Part shown: positions 10,542 through 20,733 of the stretch, in pieces
Position numbering within the stretch: the first letter of the stretch is position 1
How the letters are laid out: every line of letters starts with the position of its first letter
Source: Bradyrhizobium nivariense
GTDB taxonomy: Bacteria > Pseudomonadota > Alphaproteobacteria > Rhizobiales > Xanthobacteraceae
Assembly: GCF_029846715.1 (NCBI RefSeq)
Contig: NZ_JARVWW010000013.1
Coordinates: forward strand, 148,504 to 212,503
Length of the DNA: 64,000 nt
Reading direction: 5' to 3'
The notes under the pieces: model-generated
Seen by the model: the letters and a program-made list of their open reading frames with translations, nothing else
What the model was told of the DNA's origin: nothing
Database searches by the model: none
Program-made: the position numbers and the translations under genes

Positions 10542-10566
10542 GGAACCCCAACCGTCCCGTGGGGTT
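10542..10566 (+). promoter_or_regulatory. EcfG-type promoter for ligD
   Basis: GGAAC at 10542-10546, a 17-base spacer, then GTT at 10564-10566 match the alphaproteobacterial general-stress sigma factor (EcfG/RpoE2) pattern GGAAC-N16-17-cGTT. The -10 element is 65 bases before the ligD GTG. It interlocks with an equally good promoter on the opposite strand. Confidence 0.65.
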
Positions 10567-10574
10567 TTGGTTCC
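10550..10574 (-). promoter_or_regulatory. EcfG-type promoter for ku
   Basis: On the minus strand GGAAC (10574-10570), a 17-base spacer and GTT (10552-10550) form a second EcfG-type promoter reading toward ku. Its -10 lies 38 bases before the ku ATG at 10512. The two promoters overlap so that each -10 lies just inside the other's -35. Confidence 0.65.
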
Positions 10575-10630
10575 GGGTGGGACTTTTGCTGTGATAGGCT
10601 GCAACGCCGAAAGAGAATGCGGGACCGGCC

Positions 10631-13315
10631 GTGCTGCGGAAACTCTCTACTTACCGACAGAAACGCGATTTCGAGAAGACACCGGAGCCGTCGGGCAAAA
10701 CGGCAGTGGTGCCCTCGAAGCAACGGCGCTTCGTGATCCAGAAGCACGATGCGACGCGGCTGCACTACGATCTACGGCTCGAGTTCGACGGCGTCTTCAA
10801 GTCCTGGGCGGTGACGAAGGGGCCCTCGCTCGATCCGCACGACAAGCGGCTGGCCGTCGAGGTCGAGGACCACCCGCTCGACTATGGCGATTTCGAGGGC
10901 ACGATTCCGGAGGGCCAGTACGGCGGCGGCACGGTCATGCTGTGGGACCGCGGCACCTGGGAATCCGAGGATCCCGAACGCGGTTTCAAGAAGGGCGACC
11001 TCAAATTTACGCTTCACGGCGACAAGCTGCACGGCAGCTGGGTGCTGGTGCGCATGCGTCATGACCGCAGCGGCGGCAAGCGAACGAACTGGCTGCTGAT
11101 CAAGCACCGCGACGAATATGCCAGCGAGGGCGAGGATATTCTCAGCGAAGACAAGTCTGTGGCGTCCGGCCGCGCGATGGCGCAGATCGCCGATGGCAGG
11201 GGCCATGCGCCAAAGCCTTTCATGCTGGCGAAGGGCGCCAAAGGCAAGGCAGATGCGGTCTGGCAGTCCAACCGCACGGAGGAGCCGAAGGGGCGCACCG
11301 TCAAGCCGGCGCCACGCGCGGCGCTGAAGCGCGGCAGGATGTTCAATGACAGGGCTGTCAAGAAGAAAGTCACGACGGCCACGAGCGCCAGCAAAGTCTC
11401 GGAGATGCCGGATTTCGTGGCGCCGCAGCTCTGCACGCCGGTCGAGCGCCCGCCGGGCGCCGATGGCTGGTGCCACGAGATCAAGTTCGACGGCTATCGC
11501 GTGCAACTCCGCGTCGAGGACGGCGGAGCGACGCTGAAAACGCGCAAGGGACTCGACTGGACCGACAAGTTTGCTTCGATTGCGAAAGAGGCGGATTCGC
11601 TGCCGGACGCCATGATCGATGGCGAGATCGTCGCGCTCGACCACAACGGGGCACCGAACTTCTCCTCGCTCCAGGCCGCGCTATCGGACGGCAAGACCGA
11701 AGAGCTCATCTTCTTTGCCTTCGACCTCTTGTTTGCGGAAGGCCTCGACTATCGTCGTCTGCCGCTCAGCGAACGCAAAGCGCGGCTGAAGGAGCTGCTG
11801 GAGGCGCGCAAGCGCAAATCGAGCCAGATCCGCTATGTCGAGCATTTCGAGAGCGGCGGCGACGCCGTGCTGCAATCGGCCTGCAAGCTCGAGCTTGAGG
11901 GCGTGGTGTCGAAGAAGCTCGATGCGCCTTATCATTCGGGGCGGACAGAAAGCTGGACCAAGGCAAAATGCCGGGCCGGCCATGAGGTCGTGATCGGCGG
12001 CTACAAGACCACTAATGGCAAATTCCGTTCCCTGATGGCCGGCGTGCATCGCGGTGATCATCTCGCCTTCGTCGGCATGGTCGGTACCGGCTTCGGCGCC
12101 GACAAGGTCAAGCGCATCATGCCGCTGTTGAAAGAAGTGGCCTCGAACGAGAATCCCTTCGGCGGCAAGAACGCACCGAAAAAGGCGCGCGAGGTGCACT
12201 GGCTGAAGCCGGAGCTCGTCGCGGAGATCGAGTTCGCCGGCTTCACCGCCGACGGCAATATCCGCCAGGCAGCATTCAAGGGGCTGCGGCAGGACAAGCC
12301 GGCGGAGGAGGTCGAGGCGGAAGCGCCCGTGGATACCGAGCTGGCCGAGCCTTCCACCAGGTCCCGGGCCAGAGCCAAGCCTGCCGCCCGGTCGAAGGCA
12401 AGCGGCGGCGCCGAGGTGATGGGCGTCGTGCTCTCCAAGCCGGACAAGGAGCTGTGGCCGGACGGCAGCGACGGCGAGGGCGTGACAAAACTCGATCTCG
12501 CGCGCTATTTCGAGGCCGTCGGTTCTTGGATGATCGAGCATCTGAAGGGACGTCCTTGCTCGATCGTGCGTGCGCCTGATGGCATCGGCGGCGAAAAATT
12601 CTTCCAGCGCCACGCCATGCAGGGCACTTCGAACCTGATCGAGCTGGCCAAGGTCTCAGGCGATCGCAAACCCTATCTGCAGATCGATCGCGTCGAGGGG
12701 CTCGCGGCCGTTGCGCAGGTCGGCGGCGTCGAGCTGCATCCCTGGAATTGCGCGCCCGGCGCTTATGACACGCCGGGCCGGCTGGTGTTCGATCTCGATC
12801 CCGCGCCGGATGTTGAGTTTGCGGATGTCGTAGAGGCAGCCAGGGAGATGCGGAAGCGCCTCACCGATGTCGGCATGGAGAGCTTTTGCAAGACCAGCGG
12901 CGGCAAAGGCCTGCACGTGGTGGTGCCGCTGCTCCACGGCGCGCGGGACAAGGTGAGCTGGAAGGAGGCGAAAGCCTTCGCGCAAGGGGTCTGCCAATGG
13001 ATGGCGGACGGCGATCCCGAGCGCTATCTGCTCAACATGTCGAAGAAGCTGCGCAACGGGAAGATCTTCCTGGACTATCTGCGCAACGATCGGATGTCGA
13101 CGGCGGTGGCGCCGCTGTCCCCCCGCGCGCGAGATGGCGCCACCGTGTCGATGCCCGTCACTTGGGCGCAGGTGAAGAGCGATCTCGATCCGAGGCGGTA
13201 CACGGTGCGGACGGTGCCCGGCTTGCTGGCGCGATCGAAGGCGTGGGATGGCTACGACGATGCAGCCGCATCGATCAAGGCGGCGATCAAGAAGCTGGCT
13301 GGGAAAATGAAGTAG
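10631..13315 (+). CDS. ligD: LigD, multifunctional ATP-dependent DNA ligase of NHEJ
   Basis: LigD processes and seals double-strand breaks together with Ku. Its 894 residues hold all three modules. The 3'-phosphoesterase domain (about 35-160) shows H-Y-D-L-R-L-E and G-G-G-T-V. The ATP-dependent ligase domain (about 260-570) has adenylated Lys285 in E-I-K-F-D-G. The primase/polymerase domain (about 620-890) has metal ligands D721 and D723 in F-D-L-D-P and S-G-G-K-G-L-H. The order PE-LIG-POL is typical of proteobacteria. The start is GTG at 10631. It is divergent from ku. Confidence 0.95.
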   Translation: MLRKLSTYRQKRDFEKTPEPSGKTAVVPSKQRRFVIQKHDATRLHYDLRLEFDGVFKSWAVTKGPSLDPHDKRLAVEVEDHPLDYGDFEGTIPEGQYGGGTVMLWDRGTWESEDPERGFKKGDLKFTLHGDKLHGSWVLVRMRHDRSGGKRTNWLLIKHRDEYASEGEDILSEDKSVASGRAMAQIADGRGHAPKPFMLAKGAKGKADAVWQSNRTEEPKGRTVKPAPRAALKRGRMFNDRAVKKKVTTATSASKVSEMPDFVAPQLCTPVERPPGADGWCHEIKFDGYRVQLRVEDGGATLKTRKGLDWTDKFASIAKEADSLPDAMIDGEIVALDHNGAPNFSSLQAALSDGKTEELIFFAFDLLFAEGLDYRRLPLSERKARLKELLEARKRKSSQIRYVEHFESGGDAVLQSACKLELEGVVSKKLDAPYHSGRTESWTKAKCRAGHEVVIGGYKTTNGKFRSLMAGVHRGDHLAFVGMVGTGFGADKVKRIMPLLKEVASNENPFGGKNAPKKAREVHWLKPELVAEIEFAGFTADGNIRQAAFKGLRQDKPAEEVEAEAPVDTELAEPSTRSRARAKPAARSKASGGAEVMGVVLSKPDKELWPDGSDGEGVTKLDLARYFEAVGSWMIEHLKGRPCSIVRAPDGIGGEKFFQRHAMQGTSNLIELAKVSGDRKPYLQIDRVEGLAAVAQVGGVELHPWNCAPGAYDTPGRLVFDLDPAPDVEFADVVEAAREMRKRLTDVGMESFCKTSGGKGLHVVVPLLHGARDKVSWKEAKAFAQGVCQWMADGDPERYLLNMSKKLRNGKIFLDYLRNDRMSTAVAPLSPRARDGATVSMPVTWAQVKSDLDPRRYTVRTVPGLLARSKAWDGYDDAAASIKAAIKKLAGKMK

Positions 13316-13342
13316 GTGGGTCAGCCGAAGGCATAACCCACC
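13315..13342 (+). terminator. Hairpin at ligD end
   Basis: GGTGGGT and ACCCACC, with GCC-GAA-GGC inside, form a two-part stem beginning on the last base of the ligD stop codon. It has no T-run but is well placed to end the ligD transcript. Similar GTGGGT...ACCCAC elements are frequent between genes in this group of bacteria. Confidence 0.45.
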
Positions 13343-13449
13343 ACTTCTGTGTCTGCGGAAGCGAAAGAGGTGGTTTGCGCGGAGCGGACCGCGCTTCATA
13401 CCGCGCTTCGTGCAGCCGCACGGCGGCTGACCCTCCCTACGTGCCTCGG

Positions 13450-13614
13450 CTAGATCCGCCCCAGCAGCAGCAAGATCAGCAGGATGACGATGACGAGTCC
13501 GAGGCCACCGCCGCCATAATAGCCGGTGCCGTAGAACGGGCCGCCGCCGATGCCGCTGAAGCCGCCGAGCAAGGCAATGACCAGAATGATCAGAATGATC
13601 GTACCGATAGACAT
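13450..13614 (-). CDS. DUF3309-family mini membrane protein (54 aa)
   Basis: Too short for most gene callers, this frame reads M-S-I-G-T-I-I-L-I-I-L, then a Gly/Tyr-rich middle, then a second hydrophobic run ending L-L-L-L-G-R-I. That two-span pattern is the DUF3309 family. An AGGAG site lies 7 bases before the ATG. A GGAAC-N17-GTT promoter lies 60 bases upstream, making it a predicted general-stress gene. It sits between ligD and the polyhydroxyalkanoate-system gene. Molecular role unknown. Confidence 0.8.
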   Translation of the reverse strand: MSIGTIILIILVIALLGGFSGIGGGPFYGTGYYGGGGLGLVIVILLILLLLGRI

Positions 13615-13673
13615 GTGAATCTCCTCCACCCCTTTGTCGAAAGGGTCGTTGCACCTGTCCCGTTGTTGGGGGC

Positions 13674-13698
13674 AACTTGCCGCAGGTTTTAAAGTTCC
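13674..13698 (-). promoter_or_regulatory. EcfG-type promoter for the DUF3309 gene
   Basis: On the minus strand GGAAC (13698-13694), 17 bases, then GTT (13676-13674). The -10 lies 60 bases before the DUF3309 ATG at 13614. Confidence 0.6.
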
Positions 13699-13794
13699 AC
13701 CGATGAAACAGCGGTTGCACGGTCAACTTGCATGGAACCTTTGGCGCACGGGCCGGCATAATTATGTGAGGATCAACCACCCACAGGCAGGTCC

Positions 13795-14112
13795 ATGTCA
13801 GCACCGCTTGTTGTCTCCATTCCCCACCGTCTCGGCCGCGAGGAGGCGGTGCGCCGGCTCAAGACCGGGCTCGGCCGCGCCGCGGCCAGCATTCCCGTGA
13901 TGCAGGTCGAGGAGGAGCGCTGGAGCGGTGACAGCATGAATTTTCGTATCCGCGCGCTGGGGCAGATTGCGAGCGGCCAGGTCGACGTCGCCGACGACCA
14001 TGTCAAGGTGCAGGTGGTGCTGCCCTGGCTGTTGCAGCGCTTTGCCGAGATGGCGCAGGCCACGATCCGCAAGCGCGGCCAGTTGCTGTTGGGCAAAGAC
14101 GAGAAAAGCTAG
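13795..14112 (+). CDS. Polyhydroxyalkanoic acid system family protein
   Basis: This 105-residue protein opens with a short beta strand and I-P-H-R-L-G-R-E-E-A, contains W-S-G-D-S-M-N-F-R, and has a C-terminal amphipathic helix with R-F-A-E-M-A. The pattern matches the polyhydroxyalkanoic-acid-system (PHA granule region) family. It is a small soluble protein of unknown biochemical role, possibly granule-associated. It is convergent with treY, with only three bases between the stop codons, and no terminator is seen there. The assignment is by motif memory. Confidence 0.75.
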   Translation: MSAPLVVSIPHRLGREEAVRRLKTGLGRAAASIPVMQVEEERWSGDSMNFRIRALGQIASGQVDVADDHVKVQVVLPWLLQRFAEMAQATIRKRGQLLLGKDEKS

Positions 14113-14115
14113 CGT

Positions 14116-16902
<2,787 letters not shown>

Positions 16903-16903
16903 G

Positions 16904-18655
16904 TCAACCTCCGAGGCGCCAGACCACCGACCAGGGCCGAAGCCGATCGTCGGCCGCGCTGCCCCAGATCGGGGTGCCCATGCCGACATGGGACGTGATC
17001 TCATGATCCGACAGATTGGCGACGAGGCGCAACGTCGCGCCATCTCCCATGCGCCAATGTGCGGTGAGCAGGCCGCCATCGGCTGCGGCGGCATCACCGA
17101 AGCGCGCACCTTTCAGTCGCGGGGCGATCTCTTTGCGGCGGAGTGCGAGCAGCTCCCGCACCAGCGCGAGACGCGCGTCCTGCTCCGGCGTGTGGCCGGT
17201 CCAGTCAAGCACGGCCGAGTGCAGCGTTGCCGGATCGAGCGGGTCGGGCACTTCGTCGCCGTACTTCTCATAGGCCCAGGCGTATTCCTGCTTGCGCCCC
17301 TTTCGGACGGCATCAGCCAGTTCGCCCTGGAAGTCGCAGAAGAACGGGAAGGGTGCGGTCGAGCCCCACTCCTCGCCCTGAAACAGCATCGGCACCATCG
17401 GCGCGAGCAGGGTCACCGCAAGCGCGGCTTCGATCTGCTTGGGCGATGTCAGGCTCTCGAGCCGATCGCCGAGCGGTCGGTTGCCGATCTGGTCATGGTT
17501 TTGCAGGAAGTTGACGAAGGTCGCCGGCGGCAGCTCGCCGCTTTTCTCGCCGCGCGGCTTCTTGCCCCAGAATTCCGAGATCTCGCCCTGATAGACGAAG
17601 CCGGAAGCGAGCGCGCGTGCGAGATCGAGGCGCGGCGTTTGATAGTCCGCGTAATAGCCGGCGAGCTCGCCGGTCAGCATCACGTGCCAGGCGTGGTGGT
17701 AGTCGTCGTTCCACTGTCCGCGATATTTGCCGTTCGGGGGCTCCTGCGCGGCGTCGAGCAGGCTCGCGCGATTGTCGCCGTTCTCCAGCACGAGATGGAT
17801 ATGCCGCCCCGTCGCCTTGGCAAGCTCGCCTGCGGCGACGCTGAGGTCTTGCAGCATCGATTGCTCGCCGGGGATTGCCATGATGTGATTGGCGGCATCC
17901 AGCCTCAGGCCGTCGAAGCGGTAGTCGCTGAGCCACGACAGCGCGTTCTCGACGGCGAAAGCGCGGACCTGCGGCACGCGATAATCGATCGCGCTGCCCC
18001 AGGGGGTGTGCGCGTCAGTGAAGAAGGCCGGCGCATAGCGGCCGAGGTAATTCCCCTCGGGGCCGAAATGATTGTAGACGACGTCGAGGAACACCATCAG
18101 CCCGCGCAGATGTGCTTCGTCGATCAGCATCTTCAAATCATCGGGACGGCCATAGGCGCTGTCGGGGGCGTACCACAGCACGCCATCATAACCCCAGCCG
18201 CGGCGACCGGCGAAATCAGCCAGCGGCATCAGCTCGACCGCGGTGATGCCGGTCGCGACGAGATGATCGAGCTTGTCGACCATGGCGCCATAGGTGCCTT
18301 CCGCGGTGAAGGTGCCGACATGCGTTTCGATCAGCACCGTCTCCTCCCAGGGACGGCCGCGCCAATCGCGTGCGCGCCAGGCGAAGGCGTCATGATCGAT
18401 CACCTCGCTCGGGCCGAACACGTCCTCGGCCTGGAATGCAGACGCCGGATCGGGCACGTCGATCTCGTCGTCGATCCTGAATTTGTAGTTGCTGCCAACG
18501 GCCAGGCCGGCAATCTCGGCGACATACCAGCCATCCTGCCGGCGCTGCATCGTGTGTCGTCTGTCGAGCAGGAGATCGACACGGCGCGCGGCGGGCGCCC
18601 ACAGCCGGAACGACACGCCGTCCGTCGTCGGCCTCGCGCCGAAGGATGGCCTCAT
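16904..18655 (-). CDS. treZ: TreZ, maltooligosyl trehalose trehalohydrolase
   Basis: TreZ cleaves trehalose from the product of TreY, completing the TreYZ route from glycogen-type glucan to trehalose. The protein is 583 residues, of normal length. An N-terminal CBM48-like domain comes first. The GH13 core follows, with nucleophile D253 in L-R-L-D-A-A-N-H, the Glu in L-V-L-E-N-G-D-N, and the Asp in N-H-D-Q-I-G-N-R. Its ATG overlaps the glgX TGA (ATGA), and its own stop is one base before the treY start, so all three are coupled. Confidence 0.95.
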   Translation of the reverse strand: MRPSFGARPTTDGVSFRLWAPAARRVDLLLDRRHTMQRRQDGWYVAEIAGLAVGSNYKFRIDDEIDVPDPASAFQAEDVFGPSEVIDHDAFAWRARDWRGRPWEETVLIETHVGTFTAEGTYGAMVDKLDHLVATGITAVELMPLADFAGRRGWGYDGVLWYAPDSAYGRPDDLKMLIDEAHLRGLMVFLDVVYNHFGPEGNYLGRYAPAFFTDAHTPWGSAIDYRVPQVRAFAVENALSWLSDYRFDGLRLDAANHIMAIPGEQSMLQDLSVAAGELAKATGRHIHLVLENGDNRASLLDAAQEPPNGKYRGQWNDDYHHAWHVMLTGELAGYYADYQTPRLDLARALASGFVYQGEISEFWGKKPRGEKSGELPPATFVNFLQNHDQIGNRPLGDRLESLTSPKQIEAALAVTLLAPMVPMLFQGEEWGSTAPFPFFCDFQGELADAVRKGRKQEYAWAYEKYGDEVPDPLDPATLHSAVLDWTGHTPEQDARLALVRELLALRRKEIAPRLKGARFGDAAAADGGLLTAHWRMGDGATLRLVANLSDHEITSHVGMGTPIWGSAADDRLRPWSVVWRLGG

Positions 18656-20730
18656 AGCGCCCCCGCGAAAGCGAGCACCGAGCGCGGCGGCGCCTTGCTG
18701 TCGCTTCCGGGCGGGAAGTCGATCGTGTTCAGCTTGGCGTCGGTCGTGTTCAGGATCTGCTGCCAGCTCTTGTATTCGGTCATTTTGGGCAATTTGAATG
18801 CGATCTCTTCGGGGGCGGCGTTCAGTACGATAAAGATCGCGGCGCTGCCCGGTTCCATCGGCCCCATCACATAGGAGAGAAACCGCCCTTCGGGGAATTT
18901 CCAGTCGCTTTCCGTCATTTCGTCGCCGGCCGGCGTCAGCCACAGCGCACCGTAGGAGATGCCGTCCTTGGGGCGGCCGTCGAGCCAGCGATGGCTGCGA
19001 AGCTGCGAGAACCGGCGGCGGATATCGGCGAGTTCGGCGACGAAATCGACCATGTCGTCGCCGTCCTTGCCGAGATTGTCCCAGCCGACCCAGCCGACCT
19101 CGTTGTCCTGGCAATAGGCGTTGTTGTTGCCGGATTGCGAATTCCCGACCTCGTCGCCGGCGAGGATCAGCGGAATGCCCTGCGCCAGCATGAGGCAGGC
19201 CAGCACGTTCTTGCGAAGCTGTCGGCGCAAGCTGAGGATCTGGGGATCGTCGGTCGGACCCTCGACACCGCAATTGTTGCTGTGGTTGTCGTTGGAGCCG
19301 TCGCGATTGTCCTCGCCGTTGGCCTCGTTGTGCTTCTCGTTGTAGCTGAAGAGATCGGCGAGGGTGAAACCGTCATGGACGGTGATGTGGTTGATGCTGG
19401 CGCGCGGTCGCCGTCCATCGTGGTTGAACAGGTCGGAAGACGCCGTCATGCGGCTGGAGATGTCGCCGATCAGGCTGCCTTCACCGCTCCAGTAGCGGCG
19501 CATGGCGCTGCGGTAGCGGTCGTTCCACTCCGACCATTGCGAGGGGAATGCGCCGACCTGGTAGCCGCCAAGGCCGAGATCCCAGGGTTCGGCGACGAGC
19601 TTGACGCTCGCCAGCACCGGATCCTGCCGGATCGCGGTGAGGAACGAGATGCCGCGATCATATCCGTTCGGCCCGCGCGCCAGCGTGGTGGCGAGGTCGA
19701 AACGGAAGCCGTCGACATGGCAGACCTCGACCCAGTAGCGCAGCGAATCCATCACCATCTGCAGCACGCGCGGATGGGCAAGGTTCACCGACGAACCGCA
19801 GCCGGTGAAGTCGTCGTAATAGCGCGGGTTCTCGCGGTTAAGCCAGTAATAGGAGGCGTTGTCGATGCCGCGGTAGCACAGCGTCGGGCCGAGATGGTTG
19901 CCCTCGGCGGTGTGGTTGTAGACGACGTCGAGCATCACCTCGATGCCGGCATCGTGCAGGCGCGCGACCGTGGTGCGGAAGGAATCGAGCGCGTTGTCCT
20001 GGGCGTAGCGCTGTTCAGGGGCGAAGAAGGACAAGGTGTTGTAGCCCCAGTAATTGGCGAGCTTCTTCTCCACCAATATGCGGTCGTCGACGAAGCTGTG
20101 CACCGGCAGAAGCTCGACCGTGGTGACGCCGAGCTTCTTCAGATGCTCGATCATCGCCGGCGAGGACAGGCCGCCATAGGTGCCCCGCAAATTCGGCGGC
20201 ACGTCGTCGCGCTTCTGCGTCAGCCCCTTGATGTGGGCCTCGTAGATGATGGTGTCTTCCCAGGGGATGTTGGGCCGGATCTCGCGACGGCCCCAGTTGA
20301 AGGTCTCGTCGACGACGACGGCCTTGGGCATGCCGCGCGCATTGTCGCGCCGGTCGAAGGACAGGTCCTCGCGCGGGCTTCCGGTGCGATAGGCGAAATG
20401 CGCGTCACTCCAGACCAGCCGCCCGGAAAGCCGCTTGGCATAGGGGTCGAGCAGCAACTTGTTGGCGTTGAAGCGATGACCCTGCTCGGGCTCGTAGGGA
20501 CCATGCACGCGGTAGCCGTAGAGCTGGCCGGGCGAGACGTCGTTGAGATAGCCGTGCCAGACATCCTCGGTGCGCTCCGGCAGCTCGATGCGCTCGAGTT
20601 CGCGGCGGCCTTGCGTGTCGAACAGGCACAGCTCGACCTTCTGCGCGTTGGCGGAGAACAGCGCGAAATTGGTGCCGCGTCCGTCCCAGCTTGCGCCGAG
20701 GCGTGCGGGCGATCCAGCAGTCAGGCGCAT
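18652..20730 (-). CDS. glgX: GlgX, glycogen debranching enzyme
   Basis: GlgX hydrolyses alpha-1,6 branch points of phosphorylase-limit or trimmed glycogen, releasing linear maltodextrins that TreY and MalQ can use. At 692 residues it has a CBM48 N-terminus (W-D-G-R-G-T-N-F-A-L-F-S-A) and a GH13 core. The catalytic residues are D345 in F-R-F-D-L, the Glu in L-V-A-E-P-W-D-L-G, and the Asp in T-V-H-D-G-F-T-L. It starts at the ATG at 20730, three bases after the glgB stop, and overlaps treZ. Confidence 0.95.
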   Translation of the reverse strand: MRLTAGSPARLGASWDGRGTNFALFSANAQKVELCLFDTQGRRELERIELPERTEDVWHGYLNDVSPGQLYGYRVHGPYEPEQGHRFNANKLLLDPYAKRLSGRLVWSDAHFAYRTGSPREDLSFDRRDNARGMPKAVVVDETFNWGRREIRPNIPWEDTIIYEAHIKGLTQKRDDVPPNLRGTYGGLSSPAMIEHLKKLGVTTVELLPVHSFVDDRILVEKKLANYWGYNTLSFFAPEQRYAQDNALDSFRTTVARLHDAGIEVMLDVVYNHTAEGNHLGPTLCYRGIDNASYYWLNRENPRYYDDFTGCGSSVNLAHPRVLQMVMDSLRYWVEVCHVDGFRFDLATTLARGPNGYDRGISFLTAIRQDPVLASVKLVAEPWDLGLGGYQVGAFPSQWSEWNDRYRSAMRRYWSGEGSLIGDISSRMTASSDLFNHDGRRPRASINHITVHDGFTLADLFSYNEKHNEANGEDNRDGSNDNHSNNCGVEGPTDDPQILSLRRQLRKNVLACLMLAQGIPLILAGDEVGNSQSGNNNAYCQDNEVGWVGWDNLGKDGDDMVDFVAELADIRRRFSQLRSHRWLDGRPKDGISYGALWLTPAGDEMTESDWKFPEGRFLSYVMGPMEPGSAAIFIVLNAAPEEIAFKLPKMTEYKSWQQILNTTDAKLNTIDFPPGSDSKAPPRSVLAFAGAL

Positions 20731-20733
20731 CGT

